Below the pieces are notes generated by a model, which had not been told where the DNA came from, ran no database searches, and worked only from the letters and a program-made list of their open reading frames with translations. Shown here piece by piece: positions 36,218 through 45,476 of a stretch of DNA of 64,000 nt (positions are counted from its first letter, which is position 1; each line of letters opens with the position of its first letter). Source of the stretch: Parabacteroides timonensis (GTDB taxonomy: Bacteria > Bacteroidota > Bacteroidia > Bacteroidales > Tannerellaceae); NCBI RefSeq assembly GCF_900128505.1, contig NZ_LT669940.1, forward strand, positions 294,489 through 358,488. Direction: 5' to 3'. A program made the position numbers and the translations under genes.

Positions 36218-37033
36218 ATGATAAACGGTAAGATTATAGTAGTAGATGATAATGAGGCAGTGCTGAAAACGTTGCGGGTGATTCTTTCGCGTGAGTTTAA
36301 GACGGTTGTCTGTGTCTCGGTGCCCACTTTGTTGCCTGCTTTGCTCCGGGAGGAAGATGTGGATGTCGTTTTGCTGGATATGAATTTCGGTACAGGAAAG
36401 CAGAGCGGGGGAGAGGGATTGTTCTGGCTGGATCGTATCCATGAACAGGCTAATCCGCCGGAAGTGATACTGATCACTGCTTTTGGCGATATAGAACTAG
36501 CTGTTGCTTCATTGAAAAGAGGGGCGGCAGACTTTATCGTGAAACCCTGGGATAATGAGAAGTTATTATCTACTGTCGTAGCAGCCTGGAACGCTCGTTC
36601 CGGGAGAAAACAAAATTCCTCTCGAAGGGAATCTGAATTTCTCTCGGGAGAAACTGATCCTGTCGTTACTCTGCTTGTCAATTCTCTTCTCCGGAAATAT
36701 GCGACGGCCTATGGAAAACCATTTCCCGGTATTACCCCCGATGCATTACATAAATTGTCCGACATAATTCTCAATGGAGATCTCACTCTTTTGCAGCAGA
36801 CCATAGAGCGTGCCGTTCTCTTATCCAACTCCTCTTTGTTGGATAGCGATGATTTCTATATGGAAGATCCGGTTTCGGCTTCCCATCCCGTTACGTTGGA
36901 AGAGATGGAGAAGCAGTTTATCCGTGAAGTATTGGCTGATAAAAAAGGAAACCTGACCCTTTGTGCCCAACAACTCAATATAAGCCGGCAAACGCTTTAC
37001 AATAAGATGAAGAAATATGATCTTTCTTATTGA
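36218..37033 (+). CDS. NtrC-like response regulator lacking its AAA+ ATPase core
   Basis: A 271-aa protein; the ATG at 36218 is chosen because MINGKIIVVDDNEAV is the typical start of a receiver domain. Residues 1-120 are the receiver, with Asp10/Asp11, phospho-acceptor Asp54 (VVLLDMNF), a switch Thr in LITAFGD and a Lys in VKPWDN. After a 25-residue linker come about 70 residues matching only the C-terminal lid of an NtrC-type AAA+ domain (VNSLLRKYATAYGKPFPGIT; TIERAVLLSNSSLL), then a Fis-type helix-turn-helix (LTLCAQQLNISRQTLYNKMKKY). The Walker A, GAFTGA and Walker B portions are absent and WPGNVREL is degraded to LNGDLTLLQ. It should bind DNA but not activate sigma-54. It points away from the permease operon it may regulate; no kinase is nearby. 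Confidence 0.85.
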   Translation: MINGKIIVVDDNEAVLKTLRVILSREFKTVVCVSVPTLLPALLREEDVDVVLLDMNFGTGKQSGGEGLFWLDRIHEQANPPEVILITAFGDIELAVASLKRGAADFIVKPWDNEKLLSTVVAAWNARSGRKQNSSRRESEFLSGETDPVVTLLVNSLLRKYATAYGKPFPGITPDALHKLSDIILNGDLTLLQQTIERAVLLSNSSLLDSDDFYMEDPVSASHPVTLEEMEKQFIREVLADKKGNLTLCAQQLNISRQTLYNKMKKYDLSY

Positions 37034-37046
37034 AAAGATCTTTAGT

Positions 37047-38363
37047 TCACTTTACTACGATCATCACATACTGATTTTCCTGTATTCTTTTGTTATCGAG
37101 GATATCCAGTAATTTTTGTTGCTTCGGAGAACCGGTCCGTTCCACACTTTCGCGCATTTCCGTCAGGGTGCGGATCATATAGAGATAACCGTCTGTTTGA
37201 CCGTCCGGCCAGAAAGTCATTCCACCGTCGAGGTCGTTGGTAAAGCCTTGTTCCCTACGTGGAAGTACATACGTTTCCCCCTTTTCTTTTAGGTAAACGG
37301 CCTGATAGCTCAGTGTCGGTTTATATTCATATTCGAAATTCAGCCAGGAGAGGATTTTCGGGCCTTTCTTCTGGTATATACCCATGAATAAGCCTTTCCG
37401 GTTTTCGTATAATGTACGTAGCCACATTTTTTCATCTTTCACGCCTTGCCCTTCCGTATACTCTGAAAAGATGCCGGATTTTCCGAAATGAATATTATAT
37501 AACGGGACGACTGTTTGCGGATCGCGTAACTGATATACCGTATCGCAGAAAGGGATCATGAATGTCATTTGATCCTGTGTTTCATTCCAATAGGCGGTCT
37601 GGAAAGACGGAATGTTATTCGTCTCTTTTCTCGAGAGTGTCGATTGCTCTTTTAACTTGAATTTGCAAAGTGTTTCCCCTTCCAGATTAAACGTCAGCAA
37701 GCTGTTTGGAATACCGGTTGAATCTTCATAATGGCTTAACATATATCCGGAAGAGGAGAATCCTACCAGTTTATCGTTCCCCTGGTTGATCAAATATTTC
37801 TTTTCTACTGTTTCCGGAAAAATATACCTGTCGATTGTTAACATTGTATCCAGAGGCGGTAGTTCGACGATCTGCGGATAAAAAGGATCCTTGGTTCCCC
37901 TGTTATTCTGATCTTTACCGCTCAATGCACAATACATGCGGGAGGTTTTTTTGTCGTAGAACAGGTTGTGTCCGTTCATTTCATTATTCCATTTGTAGGC
38001 CAATGCTTTGAACCCGTAACGTTTACTCGGTCTTCCGTTTTTCCGGTAGTAAATACGCGGATTATTGAATGTCAGGAATGCATTGCTATCCGGTATTGCA
38101 ATAGCTTGCGTGACTGTATAATTGCCGTCTCCCACAATATAATAATCTATCTCTGAAGCAATTTGGCTGAGTTTTAATGGATTCCTGTCTTTGTTGAGTG
38201 CCTCTTCGAGGTCTATATGGATTGGAGTAACAGAATTATCGACCTTACCTTCATACTTAGGAGGAGTGACCGGACGGATGTTTGTCTCACTTTTTTCTTT
38301 ACAACTACTTAACATACTGATGTATGCAAGACATATACAGATAATGGTAAGATAATTTTTCAT
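37047..38363 (-). CDS. Beta-propeller-like lipoprotein (6-bladed type)
   Basis: A 438-aa lipoprotein (lipobox MLSSC near residue 21). The opening IHIDLEEALNKDRNPLKLSQIASEIDYYIVG resembles the start of Bacteroidota six-bladed propeller lipoproteins, where a line of this kind precedes YIPLET-like strands. The rest is beta-rich with repeated Tyr/Trp strands and no catalytic motif seen. The DUF4221 family is another possibility. It is divergent from another protein of the same general type, suggesting a related surface or periplasmic job. It has its own promoter and is convergent with the response regulator, 13 bp away. Confidence 0.65.
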   Translation of the reverse strand: MKNYLTIICICLAYISMLSSCKEKSETNIRPVTPPKYEGKVDNSVTPIHIDLEEALNKDRNPLKLSQIASEIDYYIVGDGNYTVTQAIAIPDSNAFLTFNNPRIYYRKNGRPSKRYGFKALAYKWNNEMNGHNLFYDKKTSRMYCALSGKDQNNRGTKDPFYPQIVELPPLDTMLTIDRYIFPETVEKKYLINQGNDKLVGFSSSGYMLSHYEDSTGIPNSLLTFNLEGETLCKFKLKEQSTLSRKETNNIPSFQTAYWNETQDQMTFMIPFCDTVYQLRDPQTVVPLYNIHFGKSGIFSEYTEGQGVKDEKMWLRTLYENRKGLFMGIYQKKGPKILSWLNFEYEYKPTLSYQAVYLKEKGETYVLPRREQGFTNDLDGGMTFWPDGQTDGYLYMIRTLTEMRESVERTGSPKQQKLLDILDNKRIQENQYVMIVVK

Positions 38364-38386
38364 GGTGTCGTTTATTATGATCGCTT

Positions 38387-38417
38387 CAAAAGTAAATATT
38401 ATTTATTTCTAAAGCAA
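38387..38417 (-). promoter_or_regulatory. Promoter of the propeller-like lipoprotein gene
   Basis: Reading leftward: -33 TTG (38415-38417), 20-nt spacer, -7 TACTTTTG (38387-38394), 24 bp before the ATG at 38363. Confidence 0.7.
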
Positions 38418-38523
38418 TCATAGAAGTACGGATGATTCATATTTTTACGAAAAAATAGTAAATATATTGTTTCTTAGTGATTTAATTGTTTTATTTGTGT
38501 GTAATAATCTAAGAAAGAGACGC

Positions 38524-39750
38524 ATGAAAACAGGTTTGAAACTCTTAGCCGGATTGTTAATCATATTAGCAACCGTTTCTTGCGGTACGGGAGGCAGTAG
38601 CTCCGGGAGCAGGAATGTTTTAAATGATTGTCCCGTAGTTGGGCAATATGTGCAAGTGGGCGACGACAAAGTTTTGTCGTGCGACCAGAAACTTCTGACA
38701 GATACAGTCCGGATCCCCCTTAGTTTTTTTGCGGAAGATATGGAGTTTGTAAAACTGGATAGGCGGGACACTGCCCTGATTGGCGAGTGCGGAATCAGCC
38801 TTTCCGATAATTACATACTGGCACATAGCGGATATCCTCCTACGGCTTTTAAACTATTTGACAGGAAAGGTAATTATTTGACGAATGTTGGGGCCATAGG
38901 ACAAGGGCCCGGTGAATACGAATCCATTTATGATGCTCAGATCGATGAGAAAAACGGCCGTATATACCTGATGCCGTGGCAGTCGGATCGATTGTTGGTT
39001 TTTGATATGGAGGGAAATGCTTTGGAGCCGGTGATGTTGGGAATCCGCTGTCCGAAGGCGAAGTTTAAAGTGGACCCCGATAAAGGAACGGTAACGGTGG
39101 CAACACTTCCTTTCCCAAACATGCCGGCAGTTATCTGGACACAGGATTTGTCGGGTAATCATATTCAGGAAGTGGCTCCCGGACATTTGGGGGTTCCATG
39201 GACTTTCAATAATGAGGTGTTTTGTGATTTTAATCTCCCCGGCGTATTCGATTTTAATATAATGTGTCTCGATCCGACCCGTGTCGATTCTACCTATCAG
39301 TATGACGTGGAGAATAACCGCCTGCGTCCGACTTTTACGTTTAAACATACGAAAAACGATCCTATTCCCTGGCACGGGTTTAATGAATGGCCTGATCATT
39401 TTACCGGACATTATTCCGGTCCTCCTGTTGTGCAGCAGGTTGAAGGCGGTTCTATTGCTACCCCCGGAGAAACCTATCATTATATTATAGATAAAGCAAC
39501 CGGTAAGGGGGCCTATTTTACAATGTATAATGATTATTTCGGTGATCAGAACATCGAATGGCCCAGTTCGATATTTGGAAGGGGATATTATCTGCGAAAT
39601 ATGGAGCCGGGTAATCTGTTGACTGATATTGAGAATCTATTGAAAAAAAGTAATCTCTCCGAAGAAATGCGGAAGAAGCTGACAGATATGCAAAATTCGA
39701 TTGACGATAATGACAATAATTATCTGATGATTTTCCGTCTTAAAAGATAG
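38524..39750 (+). CDS. Six-bladed beta-propeller lipoprotein
   Basis: A 408-aa lipoprotein. I chose the ATG at 38524 because MKTGLKLLAGLLIILATVSC is a proper lipoprotein signal (lipobox TVSC); an upstream in-frame start would put 19 extra residues before it. Blade motifs are LFDRKGNYLTNVGAIGQGPGEY near residue 105, a hallmark of these propellers, YLMPWQSDRLLVFDMEGN near 145 and FFAEDMEFVKLDRRD near 75. These proteins probably bind partners or ligands at the envelope; no enzyme activity can be inferred. It is divergent from the similar lipoprotein coded at 37047 and ends at a hairpin shared with the peptidase gene. Confidence 0.75.
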   Translation: MKTGLKLLAGLLIILATVSCGTGGSSSGSRNVLNDCPVVGQYVQVGDDKVLSCDQKLLTDTVRIPLSFFAEDMEFVKLDRRDTALIGECGISLSDNYILAHSGYPPTAFKLFDRKGNYLTNVGAIGQGPGEYESIYDAQIDEKNGRIYLMPWQSDRLLVFDMEGNALEPVMLGIRCPKAKFKVDPDKGTVTVATLPFPNMPAVIWTQDLSGNHIQEVAPGHLGVPWTFNNEVFCDFNLPGVFDFNIMCLDPTRVDSTYQYDVENNRLRPTFTFKHTKNDPIPWHGFNEWPDHFTGHYSGPPVVQQVEGGSIATPGETYHYIIDKATGKGAYFTMYNDYFGDQNIEWPSSIFGRGYYLRNMEPGNLLTDIENLLKKSNLSEEMRKKLTDMQNSIDDNDNNYLMIFRLKR

Positions 39751-39753
39751 AGT

Positions 39754-39774
39754 AAGGGGGGAAATTCCCCCCTT
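39754..39774. terminator. GC-rich hairpin between convergent genes
   Basis: AAGGGGGG (39754-39761) and CCCCCCTT (39767-39774) form an 8-bp stem with a 5-nt loop. No clear T-run follows on either strand, so termination may be weak. Confidence 0.55.
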
Positions 39775-39776
39775 AG

Positions 39777-42464
39777 TTAGTATCCTAATTTAAACTCCTG
39801 ATCGACAGCCGGAACACCTTCGCTCATCCATTGAGGCATCGGTTGGCTGTTTAAGTAGTGTTGGAAGAACTGGAACATACGTTTCTGGAAATCGATACGG
39901 TTTGCCAGGCGTAGCGGCCAGTGTATTTCTCCTGTATAATTGAGCATCCATACCGGTTTTTGCAAACGTTTGAGTGCTACAAAGTACTCGATACCCTGAT
40001 ACCAGGGCACATGACCGTCGTTGTCATTGTGCATGATCAGGATAGGAGTCGTTACCTTATCCATATTGAAGAGAGGAGAGTTTTCCATGTATTGCAACGG
40101 AGAATCCCATAAGGTACCTCCGATACGGCTTTGTCCGTGCTCGTACTGGAAAGAACGGTTCAGTCCTGATCCCCAGCGGATCCCACCGTAGGCACTGAAC
40201 ATATTGACTACCGGTGCACCTGATTCTATGGCTGAGAACAGATTTGTGCGGGTGGCCAGATAAGCAACCTGATAGCCACCCCAGCTATGTCCCTGGGCTC
40301 CGATAGCCTTTTCATTTACATATCCTTTGGCAATCAGCGAGGTGATACCCGGCATAACGCAGTTGAAACAGCTTTCTCCGGGATAACCGTCTACATAACG
40401 TACGTCCGGGTTGAAAATGATATATCCGTTGCTGGTATAGAAATGATAATCGATCGTCGAACGATGTGGCTCCGGCATGTGATAGGCGTAAAGGGTTTCC
40501 GAATTACGTTCGTAGAAATTCACGATTACCGGATATTTCTTGTTAGGATCAAAATTTTCAGGTTTGTAGACAACACCTTCCAACGGTATGCCGTCCAGTG
40601 ATATCCATGAAACCAATTCTGCTGTACCCCAGTTTATTTGAGCTTGCTGTTCGCCTCCGTTCGTCAGGCGGACAGACTTTTTGAAGGTCAGGTCAGACAG
40701 GCGGACATCCGGATATTGTTCGAATGTTTCAGAGGTATAGATCACGGCATCGGTTTCTTTCGCTTTTACCGGAGTTTTCAACATGAAATTACCGGCCAGC
40801 AATGTTTTGGGGATGGCCGGAGTCGAAAAGCGGGCATTGTAGTATCCTGTACCTTTTGTCTTTTCGTTGAAAGCCAATAATAACTGGGATTCAGCTAAAT
40901 CGATGAATTTCTTTTCCTTATCCAACCGGACTACCCGGTAGGATAACTGTTCTTTGCGTCCGTTTACTGTGAGGTTGACAGGAGAAGTCTGGGCTGTAGG
41001 ATCGAATTTCCAGATGTCGTAACGATCATAGATCAGCAAAAAACGGTCGCCGGCTGTCCATCCTGCCAGTCCGTGTGGGGAGGGATAGTCAGGAACGTCA
41101 TTGTCTTCATCCCAGGCCGCAAAAGACTTGGGAGTTGTCAGGCGGTATTCTTTACCATCGTTCATCGAACGCGTATACCATGAACTATCCTGGGCACAAT
41201 ACCAGTAGGCAAATGTTCCTTCCGGAGAAAGACGCATACTGGTATTTGCTGCTTGTTTGATCTGTTGGCGGTTACCTGTTTCCAGATTTACCGTATAGAT
41301 ATCGTAACGGCTTCTTCCTTCCCACATCTGTTCAGTGGCATAAGGCAGATTGGTCGACAGCAATGCGATCGGCGCATCTCCTTCTGCGGCGGTTTGAAGA
41401 TCCGGTATTTCTATGTTTGCCAGTTGGATCGATTTGTTATCGTTGATGTTATATACGGCTGCATACGTTTTTTTCAGGTCCTTTTGCTTGTTATATACCT
41501 GTTGGGTGTACTGTACCGCTTCATCCCATTTCCATATCTGTACATCGGGACGGTTTTCAGCCAGTATAGTCGTGTCTTTCTGTTGGGGAGCCGGTGCAGT
41601 ACCGAAGAAAAGCCGTTCGGCATTTTTTGAAAAGCGGAGGTCGCCATTCTCGCTGATAACCCAGCTGTCAGGGATAAAACTTTGTTTGCGGTCTGCAACC
41701 AGACGGGCAGGAGCTTTGTTCTCGGACAGATACAGGGAACATAGTGTGCCGATGGAATCTTTGTCAGGACTATGCAGGAAAGCGATTTTGCTTCCGGCTT
41801 CATCGAATGTTACTTTTTTGATGACTCCTTTTCCTTCGAAAATCAATGAGTTACCTTTGTCGGGAGTAAAAGTGGACAGGGTGGAGTCGGTTGTATAATA
41901 TAAGATATTTCCTTTTTTAGCGAAACCGAACTCTTTGACATCGGCCAGCAGTACCTCTTTGGCTCCGTCCAGTGAGCGGACATGCAATACGCTATCAGAT
42001 TTACTGCTTCTTTTATAGGCGATCCAGTCTGTTGTCTCTGATAATTTGTATGATTTTAAAGAGTCGATCGACTCCTTCTTATCCGGAAGATTGAAGATAA
42101 CCAGTTCGTCGGCAGGCATCTCTTCTTCTTTTACTTTCTTTAGTTTTAATGCTTCTACAGTTTCCAGTTCCGGCTTTTTGGTGACCAGCAGATAGCGGGA
42201 AGAAGCAGAGAATTCGGCGTGTCCGGCAGGACGAAAGGATGCAGTCATTTCTCCTTTGGCGTTATAAACCAGTATGCTGGCATCCCCTCTCCAGGGTTCC
42301 ATTTTGCAGGCAACCCATTTCCCATCGTGTGAAATAGCCTGTTCGGTGATCCGTTTCCAGCTAACCATCTCGTCGAATGTCATTGCCTTTTTGGCCTCCT
42401 GCGCAGAGAGTGTGCAATAAGCACTCAGGCAGATTAAAAATGCCAATTGTTTCAGATTCCTCAT
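39777..42464 (-). CDS. S9-family (prolyl oligopeptidase) peptidase
   Basis: An 895-aa exported serine peptidase. The ATG at 42464 is preferred because MRNLKQLAFLICLSAYCTLSAQE is a signal peptide; the longer reading adds 12 unlikely residues. The N-terminal two thirds is a beta-propeller. The C-terminal alpha/beta-hydrolase domain has the nucleophile motif GHSWGG with Ser727, the acid in MHNDNDGHVPW and a His in GEIHWPLR, completing the triad. These enzymes split short peptides, often after proline, in the periplasm or at the surface. It is the last gene of a cluster with a TlpA-like protein and an ABC ATPase, but a terminator separates it from the TlpA-like gene. Confidence 0.9.
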   Translation of the reverse strand: MRNLKQLAFLICLSAYCTLSAQEAKKAMTFDEMVSWKRITEQAISHDGKWVACKMEPWRGDASILVYNAKGEMTASFRPAGHAEFSASSRYLLVTKKPELETVEALKLKKVKEEEMPADELVIFNLPDKKESIDSLKSYKLSETTDWIAYKRSSKSDSVLHVRSLDGAKEVLLADVKEFGFAKKGNILYYTTDSTLSTFTPDKGNSLIFEGKGVIKKVTFDEAGSKIAFLHSPDKDSIGTLCSLYLSENKAPARLVADRKQSFIPDSWVISENGDLRFSKNAERLFFGTAPAPQQKDTTILAENRPDVQIWKWDEAVQYTQQVYNKQKDLKKTYAAVYNINDNKSIQLANIEIPDLQTAAEGDAPIALLSTNLPYATEQMWEGRSRYDIYTVNLETGNRQQIKQAANTSMRLSPEGTFAYWYCAQDSSWYTRSMNDGKEYRLTTPKSFAAWDEDNDVPDYPSPHGLAGWTAGDRFLLIYDRYDIWKFDPTAQTSPVNLTVNGRKEQLSYRVVRLDKEKKFIDLAESQLLLAFNEKTKGTGYYNARFSTPAIPKTLLAGNFMLKTPVKAKETDAVIYTSETFEQYPDVRLSDLTFKKSVRLTNGGEQQAQINWGTAELVSWISLDGIPLEGVVYKPENFDPNKKYPVIVNFYERNSETLYAYHMPEPHRSTIDYHFYTSNGYIIFNPDVRYVDGYPGESCFNCVMPGITSLIAKGYVNEKAIGAQGHSWGGYQVAYLATRTNLFSAIESGAPVVNMFSAYGGIRWGSGLNRSFQYEHGQSRIGGTLWDSPLQYMENSPLFNMDKVTTPILIMHNDNDGHVPWYQGIEYFVALKRLQKPVWMLNYTGEIHWPLRLANRIDFQKRMFQFFQHYLNSQPMPQWMSEGVPAVDQEFKLGY

Positions 42465-42525
42465 ATGATCGATTAAGTGTGTTATGTTTATGAAATGCAA
42501 TATTACGCTTTTTTAGTTTTACCAC

Positions 42526-42557
42526 AAAAAAAGCGGGGACCTTTACCGGGTCTCCGC
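42526..42557 (-). terminator. Intrinsic terminator after the TlpA-like gene
   Basis: On the minus strand a 9- to 10-bp GC-rich stem (42548-42557 with 42533-42541) is followed by seven T (42526-42532). It ends transcription of the gene stopping at 42584. Confidence 0.9.
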
Positions 42558-42583
42558 CTTCATAAAATGTGATATTTCGAATA

Positions 42584-44524
42584 TTATTTTTTCAATTCAT
42601 CCTCGATCATCTCTTTCATCTTCTCTACTCCCATAAAACCTACCTGGAAATGAACCGGTGTTCCGTCTTTTGACAGGACCATATACGAAGGTACGCCATT
42701 GATGCCGAATTTCTTTCCCCAGAAGTCCCATTGGTCGGAAGTTACGCGGTAGTGTTCCCCTTTAATATCCGGAATCATCTGTTCCCAAGCACCTTTAGGC
42801 GAATTTTCTCCGGCAAGATAGAGGAATACGACATCTTTTCCTTCGAAATCTTTCTTTACAGGCTCTGATTGCTCCATAGCCATACGACAAGGGCCGCACC
42901 ACGTTGCCCAGAAATCAACGAAGACGACTTTTCCACGGTAAGGGGTTGTAATGGCATTGAATAATTCTTCTGCAGGGACATCGGCGATATTAACCCGGTC
43001 GACCGTATAGCCGGATTTCTTTTTGTTTTCTTCGATAGTCTGCTTGAGTTTGTTATTCATCGTTGTCAGTATGTTTTTAATGACAGGAGATATCTTATCC
43101 GCCTGAGCCAGTTCTTCGTCGGTAAGTGGTTTGAATTCCTGGATAGGACGTGCCAGTCTTTGAGCTGCTATCAAGTCGAACAGGATGCCTTTGTCTGTGC
43201 CCATTAATTTGGCAAGATCTGCTGTATTGTCCGGGAATTCTTTTGTTCCTTCCGGAAGAGGCTGTCCGGAGATGTTTGCATACTGGAGGCTTCTTATTAT
43301 GTTACTGTAATAAGAAGCATATAACCCGATGGGATCGTTAGGAACCAGGCGCGGAACAAAGTCATAATATCCGGCAGTGATAACCGGTTGTACGAATCCA
43401 ACGGCTGCCGAGTCACGCGGAATATTGTTGGCTCTCCGGTAGGCATATTCCAATACATAGTACCCCATTAATTGCATTGCTGTTTCCATATCGGCATTCA
43501 ACACCAGAATTTTACGATATGCATCGCTGATATGCGGATATTTATCGAGTTCTTTCAGGCCTTTCTCTCTACGGTCCAGCCAGTACTGTTTGAACTGATC
43601 GATGTTCATGGTAGCTACATCCTTAAACATTTGATCGTAATCTTCCTGCGAACTGATACCTACCGGCAGACCACGCAGCGGACTATTGCATACTTCATTG
43701 TTTAATGCTGCCAGAGCACCGCTGAAATAGTACTTTTCTCCCAATGACGGTTTATCTTTCTGTAATTTTGATTGTGCACGGCATATCTCGGGGAAGTTTA
43801 TTTCGACAGAAGTCGTTTCTCCCGGTTTCAGGTAGACCGGAGCCTGCATGAAATTGGCAGATATATTAACCACTGAGATATGGTTAAGAGGCAGTTCCAA
43901 TGTAAAATCACCCTTATTGTCTACCGATATTTTATTTTCATCCACATCACCGGTCACCGGGTTATAAGCCCATGTAGATCCCTGTAATTTCATTTCCGGG
44001 CGGAAGCCTGCGATATGGCCTTTTAAAGTGGCGATACCGGATTTCAGTTCCGGAGTTTCCAGAACAGGGGACTCTTTCGGGTTCTTTTTGCCTGCAAGAG
44101 GTGAAAAAGCCGGTTTCCCATCTAAATGGATTCCCCAGATGCTGAATGAGCCTTCGAAATCTCCTTCGGTGAAATCGACAATTGTTGTATTTTCAGGTAG
44201 CGGTGGAAAAATCATCTGGAAGGAATACGTCCCCGATTCCGGCATCCATATTTCTTTATCCGGTTCCATGCCAATACCCGACAGGAGCTTGTATTGTTTT
44301 CCGTCGGCTTGCAGATAGCTGTCTTTAGCGATCTTTATCCAGTTGTGGGGACGATAAAATGCGTCGATATAGACTGTTGTTGCCGTGTCGCTTAATACGA
44401 TCTTTTGAATTTCGATAGAAGTGGAACTCCATGCGTCAAATGCCGGTAATTCTACTACTCTTTCTTTTGCTTGTATCGTTGTACAATAAAGGAGTACAAT
44501 GAGTAATGATAGGATTTGCTTCAT
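42584..44524 (-). CDS. Exported TlpA/ResA-like thioredoxin-fold protein
   Basis: A 646-aa protein with a Sec signal peptide (ILSLLIVLLYCTTIQAK). Residues about 25-250 are a beta-rich N-terminal part that I do not recognise, residues about 250-480 are helical, and residues about 505-645 are a TlpA-like thioredoxin domain with FVDFWATWCGPCRMAM, active Cys543 and Cys546. It should reduce or otherwise act on disulfides in the periplasm. The large N-terminal region probably sets the partner. It is 22 bp after the ABC ATPase gene on the same strand. Confidence 0.87.
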   Translation of the reverse strand: MKQILSLLIVLLYCTTIQAKERVVELPAFDAWSSTSIEIQKIVLSDTATTVYIDAFYRPHNWIKIAKDSYLQADGKQYKLLSGIGMEPDKEIWMPESGTYSFQMIFPPLPENTTIVDFTEGDFEGSFSIWGIHLDGKPAFSPLAGKKNPKESPVLETPELKSGIATLKGHIAGFRPEMKLQGSTWAYNPVTGDVDENKISVDNKGDFTLELPLNHISVVNISANFMQAPVYLKPGETTSVEINFPEICRAQSKLQKDKPSLGEKYYFSGALAALNNEVCNSPLRGLPVGISSQEDYDQMFKDVATMNIDQFKQYWLDRREKGLKELDKYPHISDAYRKILVLNADMETAMQLMGYYVLEYAYRRANNIPRDSAAVGFVQPVITAGYYDFVPRLVPNDPIGLYASYYSNIIRSLQYANISGQPLPEGTKEFPDNTADLAKLMGTDKGILFDLIAAQRLARPIQEFKPLTDEELAQADKISPVIKNILTTMNNKLKQTIEENKKKSGYTVDRVNIADVPAEELFNAITTPYRGKVVFVDFWATWCGPCRMAMEQSEPVKKDFEGKDVVFLYLAGENSPKGAWEQMIPDIKGEHYRVTSDQWDFWGKKFGINGVPSYMVLSKDGTPVHFQVGFMGVEKMKEMIEDELKK

Positions 44525-44546
44525 ACCTGTAGAATTTAATTAGTGT

Positions 44547-45221
44547 TTATACAACAGATTCCGTTACAACTTGACCGTCGAACAGATTAATGATGCGTGA
44601 AGCATATCCGGCATCGTGCTGGCTGTGAGTTACCATCACAATGGTAGTTCCTTCTTTATTTAACTCACTAAGCAGGTTCATTACTTCCTGGCCATTCTTA
44701 CTATCCAGGTTACCGGTGGGTTCGTCGGCAAGGATCAGTTTGGGGTTGGCTACTACGGCGCGGGCAATGGCCACACGTTGTTGTTGCCCTCCGGATAATT
44801 GTTGGGGAAAATGTTTCTCCCGATGAACGATAGCCATACGTTCCATAGCCTCTTTTACCTTTTGTTTTCTTTCGGAGGCTGATACGCCCATATAAAGCAA
44901 TGGAAGTTCGATATTTTCATATACGTTCAGTTCGTCTATCAGGTTGAAACTCTGGAATACGAAACCGATAATTCCTTTACGGAGTTTAGTTCGCTGTACT
45001 TCGGTATATTTGGATACTTCCGTTCCGTTCAGGTAATACTCACCGGCAGTCGGGTTATCCAGCAGACCGAGAATGTTCAATAGCGTAGACTTGCCGCAAC
45101 CGGAAGGTCCCATAATAGCTACAAACTCCCCTTCTTTCACTTCAATATTCACTTTATTCAAGGCCCATGTTTCCACTTCTTCTGTGCGGAATATTTTCTC
45201 TAATGCTACTGTTTTAATCAT
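44547..45221 (-). CDS. ABC transporter ATP-binding protein (LolD/MacB type)
   Basis: A 224-aa ATPase; start at the ATG of MIKTVALEKIFRTEEVETW, since the 16 residues before it are not conserved-looking. Walker A GPSGCGKST is at residues 38-46, the signature LSGGQQQR near 141, Walker B LILADEPTGNLDS near 160 and the switch His in VMVTHSQHD near 195. GNLDS after Walker B is typical of the MacB/LolD/FtsE group, the partners of FtsX-type permeases. It is the natural ATPase for the two permeases coded at 30798-35625. Its operon partner is the TlpA-like gene. Confidence 0.93.
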   Translation of the reverse strand: MIKTVALEKIFRTEEVETWALNKVNIEVKEGEFVAIMGPSGCGKSTLLNILGLLDNPTAGEYYLNGTEVSKYTEVQRTKLRKGIIGFVFQSFNLIDELNVYENIELPLLYMGVSASERKQKVKEAMERMAIVHREKHFPQQLSGGQQQRVAIARAVVANPKLILADEPTGNLDSKNGQEVMNLLSELNKEGTTIVMVTHSQHDAGYASRIINLFDGQVVTESVV

Positions 45222-45476
45222 GAGTAAAAGATATTTAATTTGCCAGAGAAAGAACAAAAGTTGTGCCACGTTTATAAATAACTGGTATATAATGAGATGT
45301 ATGCTTTTGTGTTATTGGCGTTTGTGCATATCCGCACGAATTCAGTTCGGAAACGCACATAAATAACATCGAATAAATTTAATAAGTGGAAATATCAGAA
45401 TGTAAAGATAAACAGATGTTTTGTGTTACTTTTGATGTGTTAAAATATATTACCCGGTCGGGTATTTTCATTTACC

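Noticed and set aside
41413..41898. A 161-aa plus-strand frame inside the S9 peptidase gene
   Set aside because: It lies opposite the propeller region of a complete peptidase and shows no family features.
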